A DNA stretch of 64,000 nucleotides from Psoroptes ovis (GCA_002943765.1 PQWQ01000014.1:806001-870000), one strand, 5' to 3'; numbered from the stretch's first letter, positions 1 through 13,912 are shown. Notes: generated by a model not told the origin, from the sequence alone. Made by a program: numbers and translations.

Positions 1-2700
1 TTTTTGATTATGATTATAATTATATTAATGATAATTTCCGTACCAAATATCATTTATGAATTCATATATTTTATACTTTTGATATCAATGAAATCATTAA
101 CTTTGTAGATAATAATATTGTTATTATTAGATTTTTTCATTTCATTGAATACATTTGAATCTCATAATCAAATGATAAACCTATCAATGATAAGCAAATG
201 AAATGGAAAAAAATCAAAAATTACAATTATGATACTGATAATAATAATAAATAAATGAATATGGAAATTAAAAGAACAAAAGACATTTTTTTTGTTCAAG
301 ATTCGTGTGTCAAAACCAGCAAACTGGGAGTTCCTGAATTGGTCAACAACAACCAAACGAAACGACCACACGACAAGACAATTTGATTGATATTTTTTTT
401 TACAACATTCCATCATCATCATTATGATTTTGGCCATTGAATCATAATGTAATATTATGTAATATCACTATTATTATTATGATTATTATTATTACTATTA
501 TCATTAATTTTATTATTGAGGTTTTATTTTTTTCATTTTTTTCCATGTATTTATGCCTAGCATTTCCGGAAATATTTTCAGTAAAATCATATCGAGTCCA
601 CATTTGTGTTGAACAAAACGAAAAAAAAAAACAATGAAGACACCAGAGCTGCATGGAATCACATTTTTCGTTGTATTCAATGCTTTGTTTGTTCAAAATT
701 ATTTATTCAGAATGATTCCCAGGGAATTTTTTTATTTTTAATTACAAAATTTTGCATTTTTTAAAAAATAATTTACACAGATAACAACATGTTACGACAA
801 TGTCTAATGCAAACAAATATTATATGAATATTAATAATTAAAAATGGCTAGAGACATGCGATGATACGATGCGATGTGATGCAATGATGTAATGTATTAA
901 TGATTATTTTAATTTTCAAAACGGATGCAAAAATTCAAACTGAAAAAAAAATTCAATGAAATGCAAAAATCAACAATGATATGGCCGTATGTCCTCCTTG
1001 GTTCCCTTCGCCAAGGCCGAATTTGGGCTCAAATTCTGGTTTGGGCCCGAAAAAAAAACCATAAATGATACTTGAAACAATGTTGAATATGCTTGTTGGT
1101 TGGCAATTTCTTAATTTCAACATTTTGAAAATAAGAAATGAGAAAAAACATTTATTTTCAATGTAAAACATTTTGGAAAAATGTTTGATTCTTTTCTCTC
1201 TTTTTTGCCTTTATTCCAATCAAAAACATTTTTTTTGCAATGCTAAGCATAAAATATCTATTCATTTTTATTTATTTTTATTTATTTCCACTTTCAAAAT
1301 TCAAATCTTTATATTTTTTTTTTCTGTTTTTGAATTGATGATATAAACATTGTCGATATTCGTTTTTTATTCTCATTTTTTCGAGCTTGTTTTTTGGTGT
1401 TGTTTCGGGTTCTTGTCATTTTTTTTTTTTTTTTTTGGGTGTTGAAATGGTCTGAGAGTCCAAGTCCTTATTTCACATCTTCTCGGGCCATTTTTCGAAA
1501 CAAATTCATACATTTTGTTTGATTTTGGACTGGGAAAAAAAATTTCAAATTTTTCCATTTTAAACTTTTCTTGGAATTTTATGAAGAATTCTAGGGAAAA
1601 TTCAATTTTCTGCACCTCAAAAAATTCACATTTCTACACATTGAAAACTCTAAAATTTTCGATTCACCAACTTAAATACATCGGATTGATCGGCTACAAT
1701 TGATTGGTGGGTGAAATTCATTAATTTAAAATTCATTTCTAAATGATTTCAAATCGATAATTGAATTTTTTCTTATTTTTTGGTTTATAAAATGAATTAA
1801 GAAAAGAGAGCGAAACGAAAAAATTATGAATTTTGCCATTCATTCATTTCAACCATAAATGATTATTATTATTATTATTTAACAACAATATAAATGTCTT
1901 TATTTAAAGCAAAATGAATGAAATAATAATAATAATTTATGCTCAATTTATTTTTGAATGATATAAAAATGGAGCGAAGAATTATGATTTACAAAAGAAA
2001 AACAAGCAAAAATAAAATAAAATATCACATACATTCCATGCAAACATTGACACAAGAGACATATATTGCACTAAACCAAACAACAACAACAACAACAACA
2101 ACAAGAACAAGTAAAATCAAAAGCATTCAAATATGAAAAAAAAATGAGAAAAATGAAAACATTCAAATCTTCAAACATTCATTCATTCATTCATTCATTT
2201 TCAATTATAATATTTGGTTGAATGATTTGATCTTTTTATTATTATCATCATCATCATTATGGTGATTATAATAATATTTTCATATTTAAAGCATTGTAAT
2301 AATACCAGATCAACAAGAATGATGGACGATTTCGTTTTCAGTTTGTTTTTCAGTGGTTTGTTTGGTCTAAACTGAATTCAAATGTCAAAAAATTTATTCA
2401 GTTTTTTCCATTGGTTTGTTTGTTTGAAACAACTCGAACCAAACAGCAGCATTGAAAAAATCAATCCAACCAAAAGGAAAATGGAAATAAAATGAATGAA
2501 AAAGAATGATGACAATCAAATCACAAATGCGAAACATTATGACGACCAAATGAGTCAAACAAGTCAAAATATAAATAGACAAACAAATGTTATAATTATT
2601 CAATATTTTTCCATGTCATTGTGTGTGTGTTTGTGTTTGGAATCAAATGGTTGAATTGAACGATGAAAAACATTGAAAAAGACCGAGAATTTTTGTATTC

Positions 2701-2784
2701 TATTAGATTGTCCAGAAAGTTTATGCCGGTTATATCGTAGAAAATAATTGAAAAATCGGCAAGAACTTTTCGTACAACCTAATA
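2701..2784. mobile_element. Mariner-type MITE, hairpin type B (diverged)
   Basis: An 84-bp element flanked by TA on both sides. The left end reads TTAGATTGTCCAGAAAGTT and the right end is its inverted partner with a few changes (CGTACAACCTAA). The inner arms TGCCGGTTAT and AAAATCGGCA also pair, so nearly the whole unit can fold as one hairpin. It has no coding capacity. Confidence 0.8.
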
Positions 2785-5700
2785 GATTTGAAATCAAAAT
2801 AAATTGAAAATAAAAATGAATTCATTCAGAAAAACATGAACATGAAAATGAAACTTTAACATTTGAAAAATTCATAATTTTTCTCTTTGTTTCCATGTTC
2901 ATTTCTGATGATTACTGTATCATTTTATCATGTAAACACGAACAAATATAATGTAAATAACAACATGAAATACAATAAACATCGTTCATTCAGACAAACG
3001 AATAACGATGATTCACAAGCGAAAAACAAAAACATTGTCAAACATCATTCATTCATTGTTATAATCATAATCAACTGTGATTATTGCTTCCAATTCCATG
3101 CATTCATACATATTATTAGCAATTTTTTTCTGTTTTTTGTTGCTTTGTTTATTGTCGAATAAATTTTCATAATGACATTATTGTTGATGATGATAAAGTT
3201 ATTGTTACAAATTATAAACAATTAATATCGCTATCATCATTATTATTATGTTTCTACTGACCGAAAAAATTGATTATCATTGAAAATTTCCATGTTTGAG
3301 AATGATTATTGTCATCATTGAATATATCAAAACAATACAGAATTTCAGATCTGAATTAATGATGATATATTTGTTCTATTTTTATTTCACGAATAGTTTG
3401 ATTTGTCATCCGTTGTTTTTATTTATGGATTTGAGATTCAAAATTTGAGAAGAATTTTTCCTGACATTTGACAGTGATCAAACACTTGAATTATTGAAAT
3501 TTAATATTGAATTCATGTCAAATTTTTGAAATGAAATAAATGAAATATCCGAGCTTTACAAACGGGGAAAAAATTTGATTTGATTTGATCAATTCAAATC
3601 CGGTTTTCTTTCTTTTTAATTCGGACATAATTATTATTATTATTCTGATATTTTGATAAATAGGTCATTGAATATATTTCATAGAAATAATCGTAGTAAT
3701 TTGAATGATGATTAATAATTTTATTTTATTTCTTTATTAAAATTTCATATTGATACACACACATTCAATGATAAATACAATATTGAATGATTAATGGCAA
3801 ATAGTAATACAATGAATATATTTTTCTATATTTCTTTTTATTAAAACAAAATCGGGAGAAGAAAAAAAGTTCAAAAAGAAACCCCGAAAATCGAAATAAT
3901 ATAATAACAATTATGATTGATAATAATGAGAAGAATAATGATAATATAATTATTATTATGAAATCCGGAATGGTCTAAATGAGAATATGACAAATGATAA
4001 TAATCGAAAATAACATTTGTAATAATGTATCTATTACAGGTAATTATGATTATTATTATTATATGATCATTATGATCATTATTAATCGAATAAATTTTGT
4101 TTCATTGTGGCAAATACTATCCAATTTCAATCGATGTAGATGAAACAATGATTTAATTTCATAATTTTATAATTTCATATGAGAAAAAATGTAAAATTTT
4201 TCAGGCAAAAAATGAGTATTATTTAGTTTATTCGGTAGCCAAATTATGGCTGAAAACACTGTCATAACATATTGAAAATGACAATAATCATAATAAATGC
4301 TATGAATGATAACAGGTATTTGAAATCGAAATCATGTATTTCTGTTTCAGTTTCAATTTGACTATCATAATTTCATTATTATAAAATATTATTATCACTG
4401 TTACTATGATCAGATTTCCTGACCAACAATAATGGAATGAATGATTTATAAATCACATTTATTTTTCTGTATTTTTCTCTTCCATTCAAATCATATATAA
4501 TAGGTTCAAATCATTGTTCTTCCTCATTCTGTTTGTTGTTATTTGAACATTTTCACTCAAATACAATCAAGTAATCATTTAAATTAAGTTAGATATGAAG
4601 AAAAACTATGAGAGTTTTAATAATATCATTTTGGTTTTTTTTTTCCCAAAAAAATTTTTCATACAGACAAGGGAATAATAATAATAGAATTGACTCGATT
4701 ATTATTATTTTCATATTTTCATATCTCAAAAAATATTAAATTCATCATTCATCATCAATCAAATTATGTTTGTATGTATGTGTGTGTGCATGATCTAAGC
4801 ACAAGCACACAAACACACACACGAACACACATGAATACCACATGAACCGGTAAATAAAATGATGAATGATGATCATGGTAGAAATTCTGCTCTCTTCGCT
4901 ATCTGCTTTTTTACCGATTATTATCATCAGTGATAAGCGTGTGGAGAAGCTAAATCGGAAAGCAAGCAAATTCAAGCAAAATTATTTGATTTTTTTTTTG
5001 GGCATTTTTTGACCCTTTGTGAATCGTAAGTCAGGAAAACCGACAATAAATTTGATGGACAAATAAGTCTTACCTTTGAAAATTTTTGAAAAATTGATTT
5101 TTCTTTGAAGAATTTTGGCGAATATTTCAATTTAAAACAGCAAAATTAACGTGGAAAATTAACGAATTAACCGAAATCACCGAAAATTCTGGTGATAAAT
5201 TTTTTCAGTTTTTTTCAATTTAAAAACTAAGATGAATTTAAACAAACACCAAATACACGAATGCAGAATCACATGCGAAAAACAACTGAATTCAAAAACC
5301 GATGAACAGAAAAAACAATGGAAAAATATTCCTATGGAACAAAAACCAAAGGAAAAAAATGAAGAATAAAATTATAAACCAAATTTCAAAATGTAACCAT
5401 TTTTATATTGAATCGTAAATTTTCATTTGAAACATACTAAATAGTGATATATGAATGATTTTTCAAAAAAGCTTATACCAATACTATTGTTGGAACAGAA
5501 TCAAAATTCAACGAGAAAAAAAATACATGGAATCGGGTAGTGGAACGAAGTAATCATACAGATTTTGAAATTTTGAACAGCAGTAATTCAAGTTTGAATG
5601 CGCAAATATATTCGCAAATATCAATACAGTATTGAATAGGAAGAGAAAGAAATGTTTATCATTTCTTCTTCGATTCAAAATAATTTACAATGTTATAAAA

Positions 5701-8647
5701 TGAATATTGGAGAAATGATAATAATAATAATAATTTCATGCTTAAAGTAAATGTTTTTTCACTTTCAATGAATATTCCACAATGAACTAAGTGGATTATC
5801 ATGTGTAATCGTTGAGATTGTGTATGTAATTGAATTTTATTTTATTTCTTTTTCAGCTTGCCAGGGTGAGTCTCTTTAATTTCATTCAGGCTTTTGGTTT
5901 TATAGCTTTTTCACTAAAATATACCGATTCATAATAATGATTAACGACATTATTGACGAGATTTCGATGATGAATATTGAAATGAACACATGAAATTTTG
6001 ATTTTGAAATTGTTCAAGAATTAATGCAGTGAAAACGCCTTTTGCCATGTGTGAGGATGAGTGAAGAAGTTTCGTGTCGCCGGAAAATTTTTCGTCAAAA
6101 AAAATTTATCGTTTGACCATTGTACGGCCTTGTTGAATACCCTCGATGACCAATTGTTCCATCACGGAATCGTAGGTGAATTAGGCGGGAAGAATCAGCA
6201 AAGAGCCAAACCGGTGATACAACCGAAATTGAATTACCATCCGAAACAATTGATTCAATTGAAAGATCAATCAACTTTTTGTTCTGAGAAAAAATTTTAA
6301 TTCTCCTTAAAATTCTCATGTATCAATCACCTTAGGATTGAATTCATTTTGAAACAAAAAAATTCGATATAAAAGAAATTCCAATGAAAATGAATTAAGA
6401 ATTCCAAGATTTGATTTAAATTCTTTTCCTTTTTTTAAAATTCTATTTTCGTATTTGTTTTAGCTTCTAAGAAAAATGAATGTGAAACAAAAATAAAGTT
6501 TTCAAAATAAGAAGAGAAGAAAGAATTCTACTACTCCATCACCCGAAAAAATAAAAAATAAAAATAAAAACAACACTCATCAATCATCCGATCAGTCATT
6601 TAGATATAGATAGATAGATTTATTTAGATATTTTCATATGAAATTTTCAAATAAGGAAAAAATTCCGAGAAACTTACGAAAATAGTGAAGAGTAAATCCA
6701 CTGAATTCATTGCGGAAAATTTTTCTCCTTATTTGGTTCATGAATACGGGCAAAAAAATCCGAGAATCCTTTCGTTATTTTTCAAATTTAGCGAAAAATT
6801 CTCCGAAAATCAAATAGAAATAATGACAACCACAGAAGCAGCAGCCTTTTGAATTTGATCGATTCATCAAAGCTACTTTCGGGGAAAATTCTTAATTTGA
6901 TTAATTAGATTTGAATTTGGAAATGAATTTGGGAAAATGAATGAATTAGGAAAATAAATAAATTAATGAGAATGAAACCCTAAATCTTTTTGCAATTAGA
7001 CATAAAGAGCAAAATAAACCACAAATTTCATTATTTTCTTTGATTTTATTTCTTGCATTCATTTGTCCGATTAAATTATCATTAACATTGATTGACATAT
7101 GCAAAAGCAAAGGAAAAAAAAATCTGGTCACAAAGTTGTACAAATGTTGTGTTTCGCAATTAGCTTCATAGAAATCAAACCAGAGCCACATGAAATGAAA
7201 TAATGAATTGAATTAATTATGCGAATTGATTCAAATTTTTTGCATTGCATTTCTTTCAATGAAATTCATTTGAAATGAAATAATCAAGCCAAAACAACAA
7301 CAACAAAAACAACAAAGCCAAAATTGAATTAAATTGAAATCAGAACGAATTCAAAACGAAAAAAATTCATGTCGCCGTTGTCAAATGCAAAATTGCGGTC
7401 TCGGGCCTTACAAAATGAAATGTGAATCAAAATATTCAAAAAAAAACTCTCGAAAAAGAAGAGGAGTGAAACAAAAATATGAAGAAACGATTCGCTAAGA
7501 GCTAATTCAATTTACATTTTCTTATACATATTTCGCCATTTTTTTCTCATTGAATTATTCATCATCATCATCATCATTTTCAATACAACATGGTGTTTGT
7601 TTGGTTGTCGGTTGTTGTTGGTTGTTGTTGTCAGAGTTTTATCGTTTTCAATGTTATTCTCGGAAAACACGAAAAATGAAAATTTTGATTTTTTCCACTT
7701 TTTTTTTGACTGATATTTGTGCATATACGGAAAATATATTTGAGCATAAAAAATCACTCAAATTATTTCTCAAAGAAATGAATGATAGAAATTGAAAATC
7801 TCAGAAAATCTAAGAAAATCTCGTAAAAATAAGAAAAACATTTGAAATGCCAAATGCTTTTAATAAAATTAAGAAAATCAAAATAATAATTTTAATAATT
7901 TGAGTATTTTTCTTTTGCTTCTATTTCTTATATTTCGCATAATCAAAACATGTGAATATAATTCATATTCACATGTTTTGGTGAATATTCAAATTTAAGA
8001 ATTTTGAAGTATTTTGAATTTTTTTTCTGGGGTTTTCAAAGGGTATCGCGTTAATTCAGACAATGAATTTTGGTTTTTTGAAAATTTTTCAAAATTTTTG
8101 ATTATCAAAATAATGATTATCATCGAAATCAAAACATTTGAATAAATCAAATGTCATTCGCATAATGATTTGCCCTACAATTATTGCCTAAAGCCAAATT
8201 TTTGTGGAAAAACAATGAATGAATGGATCAGTGAAACTTTTATTTTCATTGTAATTATCATTATTGTTATGAAAATGATTGAAAATGTCTAAAACACACA
8301 TCTTAAAAAAAATACAATAAAATTATACGAATAATAATCAATGAATTCATTATTAAATGGCGGCAAAAATATCTAGAAATATAATGAAAATATCAATGAA
8401 AAATATGAAATTCAACCCTTTAAGATAATGGATTTTTTTTCATTTTCTTTGTTTCATTCAAATGAATTGTTTATTTGTTTCATTTATACATAAAAAATAA
8501 AGATGGAAAGCGATGAATGAATGGAAACAAAAGCAAAAGCAAAATTAATTTACATAATTGCCAAATCATCAACAACAATAACGATAATGAAAACAATATT
8601 CATGTCAAAAAAATGTCATTTTCTTCTTTGATTTTATTTCATTTTTT

Positions 8648-8731
8648 TATTAGGTTGTCCGGAAAGTTCTGGTCGATTTTCATGCGAAACTCTATTGATT
8701 AAGCAAAATTAACTTTTCGGACAAACTAATA
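8648..8731. mobile_element. Mariner-type MITE, type A
   Basis: An 84-bp TA-flanked unit starting TTAGGTTGTCCGGAAAGTTC and ending with the inverted copy TTTTCGGACAAACTAA. The core carries the type-A words GGTCGATTTTCATG and TCTATTGATTAAGC. One terminal base differs from the consensus (ACAAACT for ACAACCT). It is non-coding. Confidence 0.87.
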
Positions 8732-9314
8732 CTTTTCAAATGTTGTTAATTGCATATTCATTCATATTACAAATTCATTTCTGATTTCAGCAAATCATAT
8801 CACATCAATCATCAGTGTTTGTCATGATTGTTCGTCAGCCCATTATGGTAAATTCAGATTTTGAAACATTTTCATCATTTCCATTATCATTTGCTTGTTA
8901 TATAGGAATAATTATCATACGATAATGCGATCATTGAATGATATAATCATCATCCATTTTACCAAAAAAAAAGTAAAATTGTATCCATCTTATCCTTGCT
9001 TGTTTTGACTCTTGAAAAAATTCATAATTAATTGCTTCAAATGACACACTAAATAATCATAAATCATGCGGAATTTTTCTCGACGAAAAAAAGTCACTTT
9101 TTCACAAATCAATCAATCACAAATGATAAATATTTTGAGATTGAATTTAAGATCCTTTGAAATGAAATTAATGGCACTGAGAATCGAGATGAAATCAACT
9201 AAAAAAGTCCAGTGTTAATGGTGAGCAATAAAATTCCAAAAGCATGGAATAAAACATCTCCGATAATAAAATGAAGAAATTAATTGAAAATGGCAATGTT
9301 TCAAACACACATTT

Positions 9315-9333
9315 ACACACACACACACACACA
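9315..9333. repeat. (AC)n microsatellite
   Basis: A pure AC dinucleotide run of about nine units. It is one of several CA/GT tracts in the window; others lie near 20124-20139 and 44311-44341. Confidence 0.9.
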
Positions 9334-10735
9334 TGAATTTGACAAATAATGAGAATACGACGAAGAATCTGAATCTGTCATTTATTAATGAAGCGATTAA
9401 TTCTTATTTTCATTATTGAATATTGTTTGAGATGATGTTTTTTAGGGAAAACATTTGATTCGGCTAAAGATTGAAATGGTGAAGCAAAGATTGTATTTTA
9501 ATTGTGTCGATTGAATAAATGAATGGACGAAATGAATGAATGAACGAAGAAAATCAAAAAAAAAAAAAAAACAATCCGGAAACCAAAATTTAGCAGATAA
9601 TTTCAAATTGAATAAAATCCAAAGAAGAAATACTGGAAGAAAGCAAATGCATCATCGGATTCAAATGATGAAGAAGAACAAAGAAATTTAATTTTACAAA
9701 ATTTTTCTTTTTTTAAATTTTCTTTTTTTAAATATTTTTTTCTTCGGTGATTAATGTCATTATCCGGTTATTGTCTGTGTGTATGGAGGAATTTTCAATT
9801 CTTTTCAAATTACACGCAATGAAAATTCATTTTTTTTTTTGTTTCATTTTTGCTTTGAATTTCATTCTTGGCTTTCAAATTCATTTTTTCATAATTTTCA
9901 TTTCATTTCACAAAATCCGAAATATTCCATATGAATATGTTCATGTGCGAATATTGTTTCCTCTGTTTTATTTCTTTTATGTGAAATATTTCTTTTATGT
10001 GGAATATTTTTCTTTGAATTGAAGAAAAATGCCAGCAAAAATGAAGGGTGAAAAAATTTAATTTTAATGAATTTTAGACTCGTTTATTATTTCATTATTA
10101 TTTCTTTTGGAAAAATTAAAGAAGAAAAGAAAAGAAAATTTCCATTTCAATAACCAGATTTTCCGGAGAAAAATTTCTGAAATGAATTTCAAAGCATCGA
10201 AACAAATTATGATGAACGGAAAATCTTGGAAAAATAAGAAATTTTTGAGCCAATTTTGTATTTTTAATTTTTAATTTTCGGGATGAAAATATTATAATAA
10301 TAATAATCTATGAAATGTTTATGAAATGAATGAATGAACGATGATAAAGATCAGATTGAATTATCATCATTTAAGAAAAAAATTTTAGAAAATCAAATGT
10401 CAATTTTGATTTCCATCGTACTGATTTTGATTTTTTAACATATTTCACAAAATTTTGATTTTCATGAGATCAAATATGAAATTTTTCACAAAATAAATCC
10501 TATGAATTCGAAGCAAATGAATTTGAAAATGTTCAAAAATTTTAATTTTGAAAATTTTCCATTTCAAACTATTGTATGACATCTAGCGCTTTGAATTTGA
10601 AAAAATTCATGAAACAACTTTTCTGTTTGTTTTGGTTTTTTTTTTTTAAATTTTCTGATTTTTTTTCATTTTGGATTAAATACAACAATGGTCCATCTAA
10701 TTTGATTCAAGATAATAATTTTAAAAAAATGAAAT

Positions 10736-12500
10736 ATGGATTATGAATTTAAAGAAAAATTAGCACAAGAACGTGCTAAAGTTGAAGATTTATTTGAATA
10801 TGATGGCTGTAAAGTTGGACGTGGAACATATGGTCATGTTTATAAAGCAAGACCTAAAGAAAGGTTTGACATTCAAGAATTGGTTTTAATTTAATTGTTT
10901 TTGATTGATTTTTTCTCTGGTTCACGGCAGTAATGATGATCGTGTTTATGCATTGAAACAGATTGAAGGTAGCGGAATATCAATGTCAGCATGTCGTGAA
11001 ATTGCGGTAAGTTTTTTTAATTTTTGGAAATTAAAATGTATTTTTTTTTTATTTAATTTATAGTTACTTCGTGAATTGAAACATGTTAATGTTATTAATT
11101 TACAACGTGTTTTTCTATCACATGCTGATCGTAGAGTATGGTTATTATTTGATTATGCTGAACATGATTTGTGGCACATCATTAAATTTCATCGTAGTGC
11201 TAAAGCAAATAAAAAAACTGTACATGTACCCAAAGGAATGGTGAAATCATTGATCTTTCAAATATTATCCGGTATTCATTATTTACATTCTAATTGGATT
11301 CTTCATCGTGATTTAAAACCGGCCAACATATTAGTAATGGGTGAAGGTCGAGAACGTGGACGTGTAAAAATCGCTGATATGGGTTTTGCACGTTTATTCA
11401 ATAACCCTTTGAAACCATTAGCTGATTTAGATCCAGTGGTGGTGACTTTTTGGTATCGTGCACCCGAATTATTATTAGGTGCCAGACATTATACGAAAGC
11501 TATCGATATTTGGGCCATTGGTTGTATATTTGCAGAATTATTAACATCTGAACCAATTTTTCATTGTCGACAAGAAGACATTAAAACAAATAATCCATAT
11601 CATCAAGATCAATTAGATCGTATATTCAATGTAATGGGTTTTCCAATGGATAAAGATTGGGAAGATATCAAAAAAATGCCCGAATATAATCAATTACAAA
11701 AAGATTTTAAAAAGCAACCTTATACAAATTGTTCTTTGATAAAATATATGGACAAACATAAAATCAAATCCGATACTCGTGCTTTTTCATTGCTATCTCG
11801 ATTATTATCTATGGATCCAATCAAAAGGATTACATCAGAACAGGCAATGCAAGATCAATACTTCAGTGAAGATCCTGAACCAACACAAGACGTTTTCAAC
11901 GGAATGCCTATTCCGTATCCAAAACGTGAATTTTTAACCGATGAAGGTAATGATGATAATCATAATAATCAAGCAAACCATGGCCAAGGAAATCAAAATC
12001 AAGCAGCAGTTGCAGCTGCTGCTGCTGTTGTAGCTGCAGCAGCCAATAATAACCAACAAAATCCTAATCTACAAAAACAAAATCAATCTGGCCATCACGG
12101 TCAATCATCTTCATCGGATATGGTATCTAAAAGTGGACAACAATCTGGACAATCACAACAACAAGGTCACGGTAATCATGGACATGGTCATGGACCGATG
12201 GGACATCATCATCATTCGGCAAATAAAATGATGGGTCATCATCAAAGCCAACATCATGGACAATCAAACAGTATGATGCATGGCGGTGGAGGTGGTGGCG
12301 GCGGAGGAGGACATGATCCACATCATGGTTTACCATCAGCGAAACGTGTACGATTAGGACCATCCGGAATGGGTGGACCTGGACAAGGACCACCGAATGC
12401 TTCATTATTTAGTGGAAATAATCAAAATAGCGGCAAAGGTGGTGGCGGGAGCGGTGGTGGTGGTGGTGGTGGACATAATCAATATAATCAACGTTATTAA
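10736..12500 (+). CDS. CDK8: Cyclin-dependent kinase 8 (Mediator kinase module)
   Basis: Three exons: 10736-10863, 10931-11006 and 11064-12500, giving 546 residues. Introns are 67 and 57 bp with GT/AG ends and continuous phase. CDK8 pairs with cyclin C in the nuclear Mediator kinase module and phosphorylates transcription factors and RNA polymerase II-associated proteins. The sequence shows the diagnostic start MDYEFK, glycine loop GRGTYGHVYKA, ALKQIEG lysine, the CDK8 cyclin-binding helix SMSACRE, HRDLKPANILVMGEG, the family's DMG in place of DFG, and VVVTFWYRAPE with Asp where other CDKs have the activating Thr. The kinase core ends near residue 360 at IPYPKREFLTDE. After that comes a disordered tail of Asn/Gln, poly-Ala, His and Gly runs, including a basic KRVRLG patch; such tails vary between species. 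The ATG at 10736 is chosen because it gives the conserved N-terminus. Orthology is clear; the exact tail length depends only on the stop at 12498. Confidence 0.97.
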
Positions 12501-12806
12501 TATTTATCTTCACAAATTGAACGTTCAATTAAGCTTTAATTGAATTGAATCATACACGTTCGATTCAAAATTTACCGCGAAACAAGAAATCGTGATTTCC
12601 GTCATTTGTCTATATCAATAATATTAATTTCCATCTAAAATCATAAGAAACAATAATTCACCAATTCACATCTTTTGAAGATAATTTTGCCATTATTTTC
12701 TTTCTTTAATTTATTTTATCATTCAAATTTCTTTTGTTTTTTTCATTTTCTTCAAATTTTTTTCATCATTCCATCATTTTCATTCATTACAACAACATGT
12801 CAGAAC

Positions 12807-12812
12807 AATAAA
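12807..12812 (+). promoter_or_regulatory. Probable CDK8 poly(A) signal
   Basis: An AATAAA hexamer about 310 bp past the CDK8 stop, the first canonical signal downstream. More AATAAA copies follow at about 12848, so the cleavage site is uncertain. Confidence 0.45.
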
Positions 12813-13032
12813 AAAATTGAATGAAATTTTTTTTTCAATTTTTTGAAATAAATAAATAAAAAAAAAAATTATCTTTCGAGGTAATCGAAGATTTTTGAAT
12901 TGAATGTAATGAATTGTAAAATGGACAAAAATTAAAAATTTTGAATATTTATTCAAAAAACCGAAAATGCAATGAAATTTTTCATTAATTTATTGTTTGA
13001 AACAAAAAATTATTTATTCAACATTTTAAAAA

Positions 13033-13116
13033 TATTAGGTTGGCCCAGAAGTTGATTTCGCTTAATCAATAGAGTTGCTCATGAAAATCGGCCAGAACTT
13101 TCCGAACGACATAATA
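13033..13116. mobile_element. Mariner-type MITE, type A (diverged ends)
   Basis: An 84-bp unit with TA at each end. The left terminus TTAGGTTGGCCCAGAAGTT differs from consensus at the GTCC word. The core CTTAATCAATAGAGTTGCTC and GAAAATCGGCCAGAAC matches type A in the orientation opposite to the 8648 copy. The right terminus is degraded (CGAACGACATAA). Confidence 0.8.
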
Positions 13117-13831
13117 AAATAAAAATAATTCATTTAAATAATGAATGAACTTGATCCATTTGTAATTTTTGAAAAAGCAAGCGCGTGTATTTGAATACTA
13201 TTAATGATTATAATAATTTAAAATCAAAGAAAAATTTTGAATATCAAAATGAATGAATAAACATTTTCATTTTCATTCTATTTTGTTACGAAGTCTTCGT
13301 TATATTCATTATCAAATGGCCTCTATTATTATTAATTGAACAAATAATAATTCAAAAACGGTATTTGAATTAAAAATTTGAATAAATGAATGAATGAATG
13401 ACTGAATAAAATGGAAAAATATGAATAATTGAGTGTTTAAAGAGTTCAAACAAAATTTTTTTCATTTCATTTTGTTTTCTTCAGCAGCCAATCATTTGTT
13501 TTTCGTGGAAATGAAATTTCATTTTTTCTTCATCATTTTATATCATTATCATTTGTCAGATTTCACTGATATTAGTATTTGAGCAACAAACAAGATATTT
13601 AGGGCAATAAATTTCATTGTTTTTTCCATTCAAACTAACTTTACGCGATTGATATTTACAAAAAAAATCAAAAATAATTCAAAAAGCAGATGATTTGCTT
13701 GATTAGTTTGTATTTTCTCTTTTTGTTTTTTTGTATTTTCAAAAAATTTTCATAAACAGCTATCAATTAGCTGCGATTTAATTGACTAAAAATGATTGAT
13801 TTCATATAATTTGATTTTAAATATTTCAGTG

Positions 13832-13912
13832 TTAGGTTGTCCGGAAGGTTCTGGCCGATTGCTATGAACAACTCTATTTAATAAGCGGAATGAACTTTTC
13901 GGACAACCTAAA
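13832..13912. mobile_element. Mariner-type MITE, type A
   Basis: About 81 bp from TTAGGTTGTCCGGAAGG to CTTTTCGGACAACCTAA. The core has the type-A words CTGGCCGATTGC and CTCTATTTAATAAGC. The TA target duplication is no longer visible on either side, which suggests mutation after insertion. Confidence 0.82.

Larger units (their letters stand above)
1..10735. other. Gene-poor AT-rich region upstream of CDK8
   Basis: I see no gene here that I can support. The stretch is A/T homopolymers, ATT/CAT microsatellites and short open frames of low-complexity Phe/Ile/Asn/Lys composition. It contains two miniature mariner-type elements (2701-2784 and 8648-8731), a local GC-rich patch (about 978-1052), an unusually codon-like short frame (6061-6300), a long perfect inverted repeat (7944-7980) and two short segments with good flanking splice signals (5857-5865, 8791-8847). 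These last items are listed as findings, not as genes. Confidence 0.6.

Noticed and set aside
12127..12405. 92-codon minus-strand frame opposite the CDK8 tail
   Set aside because: It is a shadow of the His/Gly-rich CDK8 tail; its His/Val-rich content mirrors CAT/GGT repeats on the coding strand.
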